The notes beneath the pieces were generated by a model. That model was given only the letters and a program-made list of their open reading frames with translations. It was not told where the DNA came from and ran no database searches. Position numbers and translations under genes: made by a program. 59,580 nt of DNA, taken from the NCBI RefSeq assembly GCF_009600315.1, contig NZ_WIWC01000030.1, forward strand, positions 1-59,580, read 5' to 3'. This DNA comes from Pseudomonas helleri. Its GTDB lineage: Bacteria; Pseudomonadota; Gammaproteobacteria; Pseudomonadales; Pseudomonadaceae. Below, piece after piece: positions 27,400 through 35,816 of this stretch (positions within the stretch are counted from its first letter, which is position 1; every line of letters begins with the position of its first letter).

Positions 27400-27618
27400 T
27401 CAGGCGTGCCGGGCATTACCCGCATAGCCTCTGTGCTGGCCTCCCAGTTGCGCAAGCCAGGCTGCGCGGCACTCTTCAGCTTCAAGGCGAGTTGAAAAAG
27501 CCGTGCCGCGCTGCTCGCCATTGACCAACACCACCCAGCAGGCTTTACGGCCCGCCTCGCGCAAGCTTTTGGGAACACCGCTGCCAATCATGACGGCTAC
27601 ATCAACCTGGTGAGGCAT
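27400..27618 (-). CDS. Small hypothetical protein
   Basis: This 72-residue protein has an ATG preceded by GGAG at good spacing. It has a predicted strand-helix pattern (KACWVVLVNGEQRGTAFSTRLEAEECRAAWLAQLGG) resembling small conserved Pseudomonas proteins that read as one compact alpha/beta unit. It lies 120 bases downstream of the DUF2235 lipase gene on the same strand. That position would fit an accessory or immunity gene, but nothing in the sequence shows this and there is no signal peptide. Confidence 0.55.
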   Translation of the reverse strand: MPHQVDVAVMIGSGVPKSLREAGRKACWVVLVNGEQRGTAFSTRLEAEECRAAWLAQLGGQHRGYAGNARHA

Positions 27619-27738
27619 GATGAATTCTCCAGTTATTAGTTAGTCACCTAACGATGTCGGCCATTCTAGTGACTAACGCACGCCGGAAAAAGCTATCTGG
27701 GGCATAGCTCAATTGCATGGGCGGTAACAATCGCAGAC

Positions 27739-29088
27739 TTAAACCCATTCGCCGAGCGGCATGCGCTGATCGAACACCGAGCGCCCGCCTTCGCGCGGCC
27801 GGTTGAAAAATGCCTGAGCCATCACACCCGTACCGCTGCCCACGCCCGGGTTCCAGTTGGCCGAGCGATGAACATAGCGTTGGCGCAACAGACGCTCCTG
27901 GGCAGCGCTGAGTTGAATAACGCCCGTGCCCACCTGAGCCTCAATACTGGCGGCAATCGCTGACAGTTCGTCGGGCAGCTGGGCCTCAGCGGCGGTCAAG
28001 GCACGCAAAGGCACACCCTGATCACACGCCAGCCGGTGCATGATGCGCATGTACACACACGACAAGTGCCCATACACCCTGCGCTGCATGAATATGGCCG
28101 CCTGCACACGCTGCATCGGGTCCTGACGGGAGCCTGCGGGATGAGACTCGCTGCGTATCTCCAGCAGTCGACCCGGGTCGTGGGGGTCCAGCAAATCTTC
28201 GCGCTGCCACTCAACCAAATCTGTCGCGGCGACCGCCCAGGCACGGGTCAGTTTGAGCGGTGTGGACGGGCTGACCAGATTGGTTTGCCAACGGGTCAGA
28301 TATACCTGCTCTTGCATCTCCAACGGATAGCCACCACCCACATCGGCGTGCACGCCCGGCACGGCTATGTCCAGCGTCCACTGCGGGGCAATGCGGCTCA
28401 GTGCGAAATTCCTCCGCTGTTCATCTCGGGCACTGAGTTGCACCACCTGACGGGCACACTCCGGGCTCAGATAAAGGTTAAGTCCCGGGTTGAAGTCGTC
28501 GCCTATGTCGCCCATATCGACCAGCCCACCCATGGCAGCCACGGTGTCGAACAGGCCGACAAAACAGATCTCACAGCTAAAATGATCCGCCAGCGCAAAG
28601 TGCGCAGCGAAATCAGTTGCGTTGATTTGATTGGTGAAATGACGGGCCGCCGCCGCGCCTCGACTGAAACCAAAAATATCCAGTTGCAAGCGGCTCAGGG
28701 TGCCAGGCGCGAGGGTTTGCACAAACGCTTTCAGGCACTGATTCAGTTGCGCCTGAGCCTCCTCGACTTTGCCCAGTACGCCCGTGCTGCCCCGCCCATA
28801 GGTCTGCGCCGGAAAGCGCGTATCCGCCTTGCCGGTGGTGGTGCCTATGCCGCTGACATACAGCGAAGTGACGGCCTTGCCCGTGGCATCAAAGGCTGAT
28901 TGCACGGGGTAGCACTGATGCAACCGGGCAATATTGGTGTCAACACCGTCGTAGCTGCTGCCGGAGTCAACCCTCAGGCCCTGTGCTTGACGCTCCTGTC
29001 CCAGCAAGCTGTTGCACGTGTTATTCGCCGTCCCGTCAAAAAAGACACCGACACGCAACACAGGTCCCGTGTGGCTGGAATTGCTCAT
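27739..29088 (-). CDS. DUF2235 domain protein, Tle1-like phospholipase
   Basis: This 449-residue alpha/beta hydrolase has the DUF2235 pattern: VGVFFDGTANNT at the N-terminus, nucleophile elbow IFGFSRGAAAARHF (Ser near residue 141), FVGLFDTVAAMG with the acid (near 183) and VHADVGGGYP with the catalytic His (near 247). All three catalytic positions are intact. This family includes the type VI secretion effector Tle1. No vgrG, hcp, PAAR or T6SS structural gene is nearby, so delivery by T6SS is possible but not shown. The start at 29088 follows AGAGG; there is no signal peptide. Confidence 0.85.
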   Translation of the reverse strand: MSNSSHTGPVLRVGVFFDGTANNTCNSLLGQERQAQGLRVDSGSSYDGVDTNIARLHQCYPVQSAFDATGKAVTSLYVSGIGTTTGKADTRFPAQTYGRGSTGVLGKVEEAQAQLNQCLKAFVQTLAPGTLSRLQLDIFGFSRGAAAARHFTNQINATDFAAHFALADHFSCEICFVGLFDTVAAMGGLVDMGDIGDDFNPGLNLYLSPECARQVVQLSARDEQRRNFALSRIAPQWTLDIAVPGVHADVGGGYPLEMQEQVYLTRWQTNLVSPSTPLKLTRAWAVAATDLVEWQREDLLDPHDPGRLLEIRSESHPAGSRQDPMQRVQAAIFMQRRVYGHLSCVYMRIMHRLACDQGVPLRALTAAEAQLPDELSAIAASIEAQVGTGVIQLSAAQERLLRQRYVHRSANWNPGVGSGTGVMAQAFFNRPREGGRSVFDQRMPLGEWV

Positions 29089-29277
29089 GAATGCTGCCCT
29101 CTTATTCGTTTGCACGCACAAATGCGCGGCCAAATATAAGGGTGCTCAGCACCAGCGACCAGTTCAAGACCAGCAAATTGTATGTGGACGGATTACTACG
29201 GATGGGAGGCAGAACAACAGTACGAATGACTGTCGCTTGGGGCAAATAACCGAAACCAATTTGGCTACGAAAACCCA

Positions 29278-29330
29278 GGAGGTGTTCTCATTCAGTTTGC
29301 ACACGGGGCAAAACCTGTGAGAACACCTCC
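29278..29330 (-). terminator. Long hairpin downstream of the dksA-like gene
   Basis: The perfect 13-base arms GGAGGTGTTCTCA (29278-29290) and TGAGAACACCTCC (29318-29330) flank a 27-base centre that is itself partly complementary. On the minus strand the stem is followed by CTGGGTTTTC. It starts 8 bases after the leftward dksA-like stop codon and probably terminates that gene. Confidence 0.75.
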
Positions 29331-29338
29331 GCTGGCGC

Positions 29339-29743
29339 TTAGGCCTGACGCTGGTGCTTGTCGATTTGCTCGTGACGCTCTTGAGCTTCGATGCAGTACT
29401 TGGTCGTCGGGCTGATCAGCAGACGCTTAAGGCCAATGGCCTCGCCGCTGTCATCGCACCAGCCGAAGCTGTCTTCTTTAATGCGCTCCAGCGCTTGCTC
29501 CAATTGCGGCAGCATACGTTGATCGCGGTCGATAGAGTTCACCAGCCAGGTGCGCTCTTCTTCTACCGAAGCAGCGTCCGCCGGGTCGGCCGGGGTATCC
29601 AGACTTTCAATCGCGATACGGTTCTGCTCGATGCGCTCGTGGGTTTCAACCTTCATGTTTTGCAACAGCTCACTGAAAAAAGCATGTTGCTCGGCATTCA
29701 TGTAGTCATCCGCCGGCATGGCCAGCAACTTATCCTTTGTCAT
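29339..29743 (-). CDS. DksA/TraR-family protein, zinc-site-degenerate (DksA2-like)
   Basis: This 134-residue DksA-family protein has a coiled-coil segment (about residues 25-85, with the acidic tip region DPADAASVEEE) and a degenerate zinc finger: GWCDDSGEAIG near residue 96 and KYCIEAQE near 115. The usual four cysteines (CxxC...CxxC) are reduced to two, with Ser and Ala in place of the others. This is the pattern known for zinc-independent DksA2 of Pseudomonas, which binds RNA polymerase and can replace DksA under zinc limitation. Start MTKDKLLAMPADDYMN at 29743. No Zur box was recognised. Confidence 0.88.
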   Translation of the reverse strand: MTKDKLLAMPADDYMNAEQHAFFSELLQNMKVETHERIEQNRIAIESLDTPADPADAASVEEERTWLVNSIDRDQRMLPQLEQALERIKEDSFGWCDDSGEAIGLKRLLISPTTKYCIEAQERHEQIDKHQRQA

Positions 29744-29770
29744 TGATTTCTCTATAAAAAATACGTGCAT

Positions 29771-30608
29771 TAAGGCGAACTGGGGAGCGTTCTGACCGAT
29801 ATTCGCCCCAACCCGTCAGGTGCCATCTGTTTCAAGCGCCACCCGGCACTCAATTTACGAGGGGCGGCAGTCTAAGGCCGAGTTATCGACTCAGCAACTG
29901 AAATGACATCTATTTGTCCAGCAAAACCTGAAAAGCGATAAAAAGGGCTCTAATGGAGTGCGATCGCTGCCAGAAATTCCCTGCGCGAAGCCATTCCTCC
30001 CTTAAAACCCAACGGACTCTGCTGAAAAGGATGCCAACATGCCATCTCTTTTCCGGTGCCGACAGCTCAAATGGCCCGATCCGGTTAATGACACAGCTCT
30101 TTGAGTAGGCATTGGCGACAGGCGCTGATCGACCCAGCGCCATTGCGCCAGCGAAAAATACTTCACTTTATTACCTGAATGTCATTGGACGTAAAAATGA
30201 TATCCCTTGAAGGTGCGACACTGCCTTTGCCGATGTACGAAACAAACCCCTCAAAACTCCTCCTTTTCACGCTGAAGAATCCCACGAATATCTCCGTAAA
30301 TCTTATCGATAGTTACGCATTGACTGACAAGACTGAGGGGGCCTAGCCCTTTACAATCGATCGCACGAATCCCAGATCCCAAGCCAAGTAAATGCCCGAT
30401 ATGTCACTGCTTGTATCGCGACCAACGGCATTTACGAGCTCTGCCCCCACTCAGTTGAGAGTCCAAATCTGAACCACCCCCTCAGATAGCCCAAATACCG
30501 GTCAACCCATGAAGACTGCCAACCAAGCACTGACTGCCTGGTTGACACATTCGCCACAAGACACTGCCCGGTATTGTCCAAATAGCCTTACTTAGGGAGC
30601 ACGACACG
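29771..30608. other. Gene-poor stretch of about 840 bases
   Basis: This region has noticeably lower GC than its surroundings. A leftward frame (29910-30143, 77 codons) and two short rightward frames (30039-30104 and 30197-30346) exist. Only the 30039 frame has a good ribosome-binding site (AAAAGGATG). None shows a recognisable family. It may be a degraded gene region or contain small RNAs. Confidence 0.45.
30039..30104 (+). CDS. Possible 21-residue peptide
   Basis: ATG at 30039 follows AAAAGGATG at a plausible distance. The frame runs 21 codons to TGA, encoding a basic start (PSLFRCRQLKW) and an acidic tail. It is too short to support by composition. It is recorded because nothing else explains this low-GC region; it could equally be chance. 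Confidence 0.15.
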   Translation: MPSLFRCRQLKWPDPVNDTAL

Positions 30609-30887
30609 ATGAGTTATTCCTTGTTTGCCCAGACTAAGCCTGCACTTGAACCCGACTTGTGTGCCACAGCCCCGACGGCTGACGGCCCGGCCCCTATAGA
30701 CGTGCCGGAACTGAGCAGGCTGGTCAAGCTGCGAGATGCACTGTTGATGCTCAAGGTTCCCATGACCCATAACGAAGGTTTGCGCGACGTTATCAAAGGA
30801 AGATTGTTAAACAACGAAGTCTATGAGCGCGTTTTGGGCAAACTGGCGTCCGAGAACCCCAATCACGTGTCAGTGACGCCTCCCTAG
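30609..30887 (+). CDS. Small hypothetical protein
   Basis: This 92-residue protein has an ATG preceded by AGGGAG. The first 35 residues are Pro/Ala-rich and probably disordered. The remainder is likely helical (VPELSRLVKLRDALLMLKVP, GLRDVIKGRLLNNEVYERVLGKLA). No domain was recognised. It is monocistronic, with a rho-independent terminator about 150 bases downstream. Confidence 0.6.
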   Translation: MSYSLFAQTKPALEPDLCATAPTADGPAPIDVPELSRLVKLRDALLMLKVPMTHNEGLRDVIKGRLLNNEVYERVLGKLASENPNHVSVTPP

Positions 30888-30938
30888 GGTTAACAACACA
30901 TCATCGTCGTGTGAAACAGTGAAACCGGCTTAAGCTCA

Positions 30939-30967
30939 ATAATAATGCAGTTAACGCTCATTATTAT
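30939..30967. promoter_or_regulatory. AT-rich palindrome
   Basis: The perfect 9-base arms ATAATAATG (30939-30947) and CATTATTAT (30959-30967) have an 11-base centre CAGTTAACGCT. It lies between the small gene ending at 30887 and the terminator at 31037. It could be an operator or an mRNA stem-loop; the low GC argues against a terminator. Confidence 0.35.
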
Positions 30968-31036
30968 GAATTTGCAGATTGGTTGAGCATTGGGCAGACT
31001 TCACGCGTTCCTCCCCCACATGAAGGGACATTTTCA

Positions 31037-31070
31037 AGGGCTTGACGGGATACCCGCCAAGCCCTTTTTT
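31037..31070 (+). terminator. Rho-independent terminator
   Basis: The stem AGGGCTTG / CAAGCCCT, with inner CGGG / CCCG around an ATA loop, is followed by TTTTTT. It lies 36 bases before the HPP gene, so that gene needs its own promoter downstream of it or readthrough. Confidence 0.88.
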
Positions 31071-31105
31071 AATCTTCATACTCGCCAAACCGGATTGTCA
31101 TCACC

Positions 31106-31822
31106 ATGCAAACCCGCTGGATCAGCCGTCTGTTGCCTGCTTCTACCCATACCCGACCGACCGAATGGAGCCGCGCCGCCATTGGCGTATCACTGGGGAC
31201 CCTGTTCAGTGTATGGGTCTGCAGCCTGTTTTTTGGCCTGCCGGTTGCCCTGCATCTGATCGGCCCGCTGGGAGCTTCCGCAGTGTTGTTGTTTGCCGTT
31301 TCTTCGGGCGCGCTCGCGCAACCCTGGTCGATTCTGGGCGGCTATTTCTGTGCCACGCTGGTGTCATTGGTGGTGGTGTACTTTTTGGGCCGCAACCTCA
31401 ACAGCGCGTGCCTGGCGGTGGGCGTAAGCCTGATAGCCATGTGCCTGTTACGCTGCCTGCACCCGCCTGCCGGAGCACTCAGCCTGCTGGTCGTGCTGGC
31501 GGACCCCGACAGTGCCAGTCTGGGCTGGGCCGTGCTGGAACCCGTGATGCTGGCAGCTGCGTGCATGCTGGTATCGGCGATGGCCTATAACAACCTGACC
31601 CGAGTGCGTTACCCGAAAAAAGCTGAAGCCGCCGCCGTCCCAACTGTGCCGGCCGCTGCCGGCGATCCGCGGATTACTGCACAGGATTTGCAAAAAGCCC
31701 TGGAGCAGATGGAGGCTTTTATCGACGTGACCCCTGAAGACCTGGAAGCCCTGATCAAAGCCAGCGAACAGAATGCACGTCGGCGCAGTGTCACAGAAGT
31801 TTTCACTCAAGGCCCGAACTGA
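31106..31822 (+). CDS. HPP family membrane protein
   Basis: This 238-residue protein has four to five membrane helices between about residues 25 and 170 and the family-naming LHPPAGA motif (near 117). HPP proteins have been linked to nitrite transport in plants and cyanobacteria; the bacterial role is unclear. The C-terminal 65 residues are soluble and helical (DLQKALEQMEAFIDVTPEDLEALIKASEQ), whereas many longer relatives carry CBS domains there. The tail is therefore a short replacement. It is convergent with the MATE gene (28-base gap). Confidence 0.85.
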   Translation: MQTRWISRLLPASTHTRPTEWSRAAIGVSLGTLFSVWVCSLFFGLPVALHLIGPLGASAVLLFAVSSGALAQPWSILGGYFCATLVSLVVVYFLGRNLNSACLAVGVSLIAMCLLRCLHPPAGALSLLVVLADPDSASLGWAVLEPVMLAAACMLVSAMAYNNLTRVRYPKKAEAAAVPTVPAAAGDPRITAQDLQKALEQMEAFIDVTPEDLEALIKASEQNARRRSVTEVFTQGPN

Positions 31823-31850
31823 CAAAACGGCCTCTGCCATCAGGGGCCGG

Positions 31851-33206
31851 TTAAATCAGGCGCTGTATCTGCTTGTGCCTCCACACCAGTCGGTAATACA
31901 GGGTTTGCAGAATCAGCATGGCGATATACGTCACCGGAAACGCCATCCACACCCCTTGAAGACCAAAATGGGCATCCAGTGCATAGGCTGCAGGTAACTC
32001 AATGCACAACACACAAAACAGGGTGATGCCCATAGGCACCAGCACCACGCCGCTGGCCCGCATGATCCCGCCGATGACGGCCTGAAAGCCGAACACCAGA
32101 ACGCTCCAGAGCATGATGTGCAAGAGGTGCTCAGCCCTGATCAGTGCGTCCACGTCCGTGATGAACAGCCCCAGCAACCAGTTGGACAATCCATACCCCA
32201 CCAGCACCAGCGCACCGGTCAGGCACAGGTTGATGAGCAGACCAGTGCGCAGGATCGGGCTGATGCGCTCCATGCGCCCTGCCCCGATGGCTTGCGCCCC
32301 CAGAATCGACGCCGTGATGGCAATCGAAAGCGCCGGAAACTGCACATAGTTGACGATCTGCGTGACCGCACCGTAGGCCGCCGTGGCCGATGAGCCATGG
32401 CTGTTGACCAAGGCCAGAATCACTAGCTCGGACAGCGACAGCACCACCATCTGCACCCCGGTCGGCAAGCCGATGCGCAGGACTTTCTGCAAAATGGCCC
32501 AGTCCAGACGCAACGCTGCAAAGAATTCCCGATCCGGTGCCATCGCACTGCGTTTGTGGCGCAGACGCAGCACCAAAAAAACCATCGCCAGGGCATTGCC
32601 CACCAGCCCGGCCAATGCAGCGCTTTGAATGCCCATGGGCGCGATGCCCAACCAGCCGAGTATCAACGCCGGGGTCAGCAACAGGCCTGTTGCCGTCGAC
32701 ACAATCAGCGCCAACAAAGGCGAAACCGTGTCACTGATGCCCCTCAACAGTTGGGTGAACAGAATAAACACCAGCAAGAGCGGCATGATCAGCATCATCA
32801 CCCGCGCGTAGGCTACGGCGTCTTCCAGCACGTCCAACGGCGTGCCCAAGCCCTGCAGTGCAGGGCGAGCCAATACGCTGCCGAGTACGGCCGCCGCCAA
32901 TCCAATGATTGCGCCCAGGGTCAGCGTGGCGCCGGTGACTTTTTTCACCAGCAAGGTTTCCCCCGCCCCCCACGCCTGACCGATCAACACCGATGCACCG
33001 GCGCCCAGACCAATCACCAGGGCGATAAAGAAAAACACGATGGGGAACATCCCCGACACGGCTGCCAGAGCCTGAGTGCCCAGCAATTGACCGACATAAA
33101 TGCCGTTAAGGGTGCCTGAAAAGCTTTGCAGGAAATTGGACAGCACCATCGGCGCCAGGAAGATCAGGTAGATCTTCCACAGCGGCCGTTGTGAAGGGGT
33201 TTGCAT
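31851..33206 (-). CDS. MATE-family efflux transporter
   Basis: This 451-residue inner-membrane protein has twelve helices in two homologous halves. NorM-like stretches include YVGQLLGTQALAAVSGMFPIVFF and GLGAGASVLIGQAWGAG near the N-terminus, and AYGAVTQIVNYVQFPALSIAITASILGAQAIGAG at the start of the second half. The ATG at 33206 follows AAGGG; an in-frame ATG at 33233 has a weaker signal. It lies downstream of the CoA-catabolic operon on the same strand, about 95 bases after the thiolase, and may be transcribed with it. The substrate is unknown. Confidence 0.9.
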   Translation of the reverse strand: MQTPSQRPLWKIYLIFLAPMVLSNFLQSFSGTLNGIYVGQLLGTQALAAVSGMFPIVFFFIALVIGLGAGASVLIGQAWGAGETLLVKKVTGATLTLGAIIGLAAAVLGSVLARPALQGLGTPLDVLEDAVAYARVMMLIMPLLLVFILFTQLLRGISDTVSPLLALIVSTATGLLLTPALILGWLGIAPMGIQSAALAGLVGNALAMVFLVLRLRHKRSAMAPDREFFAALRLDWAILQKVLRIGLPTGVQMVVLSLSELVILALVNSHGSSATAAYGAVTQIVNYVQFPALSIAITASILGAQAIGAGRMERISPILRTGLLINLCLTGALVLVGYGLSNWLLGLFITDVDALIRAEHLLHIMLWSVLVFGFQAVIGGIMRASGVVLVPMGITLFCVLCIELPAAYALDAHFGLQGVWMAFPVTYIAMLILQTLYYRLVWRHKQIQRLI

Positions 33207-33300
33207 AACGGTTTGCCCTTGGAAAAAACGCATGGGCCGTTATACCGCAAAAGATTGAAATAAATCTCTTCAGGGTGCCGCGATGGCCGCGGCCACCTCC

Positions 33301-34509
33301 TTAACTCAACTCAAACAACCCCGCAGCCCCCATGCCGCCGCCAATGCACATGGCCACCACGACAAACCGCGCGCCCCGGCGACGGCCTTCCAGCAGGCTG
33401 TGCCCCACCATTCGCGCCCCGGACATGCCAAACGGATGGCCAATGGAAATCGCCCCGCCGTTGACGTTCAGGCGGTCATTGGGGATCTGCAAACAGTCGC
33501 GGCAGTACACCACCTGACACGCAAACGCCTCATTGATCTCCCACAGGTCGATGTCCGACACCGTCAGGCCGAAGCGCTTGAGCAGTTTGGGAATGGCAAA
33601 CACCGGGCCAATACCCATTTCTTCCGGCGCACAACCACTGACCGCGATCCCGCGATAAATACCCAGCGCTTCGATCCCGCGCTGTTTGGCCTCGGCGCGG
33701 CTCATCAACAAGACGGCGGCAGCACCGTCGGAGAATTGCGAAGCATTGCCCGCGGTGATGAACTCGCCCTGCTGCACCCATTGGCCGTCTTTCCACACCG
33801 GTTTCAACGCAGCCAGGTCTTCAAGGGTGGTCGAGGGGCGATTGCACTCGTCACGGTCGGCCACCACCTCTTGATGGCCACTGGGCCTGCCTTCCTTGTC
33901 AAAGCACAGCTTGCGCGCGGCCAAGGGCACAATCTCCTCGGCAAACAGCCCGGCGGCCTGTGCGGCGGCCGTTCGCTGCTGGCTTTGCAGTGAGTACTGA
34001 TCCTGCACCTCACGGCTGATGCTGTAGCGCCGGGCCACGATTTCAGCGGTTTCAAGCATCGGAATATAGGCCGTTGGCATGCACGCCAGCACGGCTTCGG
34101 ACTGTGCCCGATAGGTGTTTTTGTATTTGTTCTGGGTCAATGACAGCGACTCGACCCCGCCCGCGACCGCAATCGACAGTTCGCCGGTCATGATGCCCTT
34201 GGCGGCCACACCGATACTCATCAACCCCGAGGCGCACATGCGGTCAATGGCCATGCCCGGCACGGTGTTGGGCAAGCCGCCGGTATTGGCGCACAAGCGG
34301 CCAATGTTGTAGCCCTGGGTGCCTTGTTGCGCCGCAGCGCCCATGATCACGTCCTCGACCGAGCCTGGCTCGATGCCCGCGCGCTCAACCACAGCCCGCA
34401 CCACATGGCCACCGAGCACCGGGGCTTCGGTATCGTTGAACGAGCCACGGAAGGATTTGGTCAGGGCCGTACGGGCCGTGGAGACGATTACAACGTCATT
34501 CAGGTTCAT
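33301..34509 (-). CDS. Thiolase (FadA6-like acetyl-CoA acyltransferase)
   Basis: This 402-residue type I thiolase has all catalytic positions: nucleophilic Cys in DRMCASGL (near residue 95), NEAFA His-loop (near 327), SIGHPFGMSGAR (near 357) and the second Cys in AMCIGGGMGAAG (near 386). In the steroid C/D-ring pathway FadA6 cleaves the ring-derived beta-keto acyl-CoA, and the company of IpdF-, EchA20- and FadA5-like genes suggests an equivalent role here. The start at 34509 (MNLNDVVIVS) is preferred to the GTG at 34521. It partly overlaps the end of the MaoC gene region, which fits an operon. Confidence 0.9.
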   Translation of the reverse strand: MNLNDVVIVSTARTALTKSFRGSFNDTEAPVLGGHVVRAVVERAGIEPGSVEDVIMGAAAQQGTQGYNIGRLCANTGGLPNTVPGMAIDRMCASGLMSIGVAAKGIMTGELSIAVAGGVESLSLTQNKYKNTYRAQSEAVLACMPTAYIPMLETAEIVARRYSISREVQDQYSLQSQQRTAAAQAAGLFAEEIVPLAARKLCFDKEGRPSGHQEVVADRDECNRPSTTLEDLAALKPVWKDGQWVQQGEFITAGNASQFSDGAAAVLLMSRAEAKQRGIEALGIYRGIAVSGCAPEEMGIGPVFAIPKLLKRFGLTVSDIDLWEINEAFACQVVYCRDCLQIPNDRLNVNGGAISIGHPFGMSGARMVGHSLLEGRRRGARFVVVAMCIGGGMGAAGLFELS

Positions 34510-34517
34510 GTCAGCAC

Positions 34518-34988
34518 TCACTGTTCAATAGGGTTGAAGGTGTAACGGCTGATGGTGTCCACCACACAGCCGGGACGCTCGCTGCCTTCGATTTCAACGC
34601 TGATGCGCACCACCGCCTGTAAGGCCGCCCCGAGCGCTTCGACCTGCATGATCTGGCCATGCCCGCGCACCCGCGAGCCGACTTTGACCACGGCCGGAAA
34701 GCGCAAGCGGTCGCTGCCGTAATTGACCCCCATGGCCAGATTGGCGAACTGCATCAACTGCGGCATAAACAGATTGGCCAGTGCCAGCGTCAAATAGCCG
34801 TGGGCAATGCAGGCACCAAACGGGCCGTTGGCCGCTCGCTCAGGGTCGACATGAATCCATTGATGATCGCCCGTGGCTTCGGCGAACAGATTGATGCGTT
34901 CCTGCGTCAGCTCCAGCCACTCGGTCCGGCCCAGATCCTGCCCCTGGGCGCCAAGCAATTGCGCGGCGCTGCTGAAGAGTGTGCTCAT
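34518..34988 (-). CDS. MaoC-like (R)-enoyl-CoA hydratase
   Basis: This 156-residue single hot-dog protein has the hydratase motif FAEATGDHQWIHVDPERA (catalytic Asp and His near residues 37-42) and the FGACIAHGYLTLAL segment that follows. It should hydrate an enoyl-CoA to the (R)-hydroxy form. The ATG at 34988 follows GAGGGGA. It sits 9 bases downstream of the IpdF-like SDR gene and directly before the thiolase. The partner dehydrogenase could be the second SDR (35979-36857), which resembles the dehydrogenase half of peroxisomal MFE-2 proteins. Confidence 0.92.
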   Translation of the reverse strand: MSTLFSSAAQLLGAQGQDLGRTEWLELTQERINLFAEATGDHQWIHVDPERAANGPFGACIAHGYLTLALANLFMPQLMQFANLAMGVNYGSDRLRFPAVVKVGSRVRGHGQIMQVEALGAALQAVVRISVEIEGSERPGCVVDTISRYTFNPIEQ

Positions 34989-34997
34989 GGGTTCCCC

Positions 34998-35783
34998 TCA
35001 GGCCTGCTGCGAACTGACCGGTAAGACTTCACCGACCATATAAGAGGCGTAGTCGCTGGCCAAAAACACCATGACGTTGGCCACTTCCCAGACTTCAGCC
35101 GCGCGACCAAAGGCTTCGCGGCTGGTCAATTGCTCCAGCAACTCGCTGCTTGAGGCTTTTTTCAGAAAGTCATGCAAGGCAATCGACGGTGCGACGGCAT
35201 TGATCCGCACCCCGCTTTCGGCCGCCTCCAACGCGCTGCAACGGGTCAGCGCCATCACGCCGGCCTTGGCTGCGGCGTAATGGGCCTGTTCTTTTTGCGC
35301 CCGCCAGCCCAGTACCGAGGCGTTGTTGACGATGGCCCCAGCGCCGCGTCGTTCCATGTGCGGCAGCATGGCGCGGGTCATGCGCATGGTGCCGGTGAGG
35401 GTGATGTCGAGCACTGAAGACCACTGTTGATCGGTCATCTCGGTGAGGCGCACCTGACCGCCCAGCCCTGCGTTGTTGATCAGCACATCAACGCCGCCCA
35501 AAGCGTCTTCGGCGGCAGCGATGAGGGCTTGCACGTCGGCTTCGACCGTGACGTTGCACAGTTGGCCGTAGACCGCTTGCAGACCGGTTTCAGTTTTGAG
35601 GCGCTCAACCGCTTCTTCGAGGCGACGTGGGTGAATATCGGAAATCATCAAGGCGCGACAGCCTTCTTCGGCGCAGCGTTTGGCGGCGGCATAGCCGATA
35701 CCTGCACCGGCGGCGGCGGTGATCAGGATCGACTTGCCGGCCAGTAGCTGGTGGCCGGGGACGTAGGGAGGTGCTTGTCTCAT
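34998..35783 (-). CDS. SDR oxidoreductase resembling IpdF (steroid C/D-ring catabolism)
   Basis: This 261-residue short-chain dehydrogenase has the cofactor loop LITAAAGAGIGYAAAKR (near residue 20, a variant of TGxxxGxG), NNAGLGG (near 107), the catalytic Ser and Tyr-Lys in NNASVLGWRAQ and HYAAAKAGVMALTRCSALEA (near 153-180), and the C-terminal FLASDYASYMVGEVLPVSSQ. These stretches match my memory of mycobacterial IpdF (Rv3559c) nearly word for word, far beyond general SDR similarity. IpdF acts on the 5-hydroxy HIP-CoA intermediate. The similarity is recalled, not computed. A repeat cluster separates it from the upstream SDR gene. Confidence 0.85.
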   Translation of the reverse strand: MRQAPPYVPGHQLLAGKSILITAAAGAGIGYAAAKRCAEEGCRALMISDIHPRRLEEAVERLKTETGLQAVYGQLCNVTVEADVQALIAAAEDALGGVDVLINNAGLGGQVRLTEMTDQQWSSVLDITLTGTMRMTRAMLPHMERRGAGAIVNNASVLGWRAQKEQAHYAAAKAGVMALTRCSALEAAESGVRINAVAPSIALHDFLKKASSSELLEQLTSREAFGRAAEVWEVANVMVFLASDYASYMVGEVLPVSSQQA

Positions 35784-35816
35784 GGTTGAATTCTCTTATT
35801 GTGATGGCAAACAAAA

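Noticed and set aside
29910..30143. 77-codon leftward frame in the low-GC region
   Set aside because: No good ribosome-binding site, no domain, and composition like random sequence; kept only as part of the gene-poor region entry.
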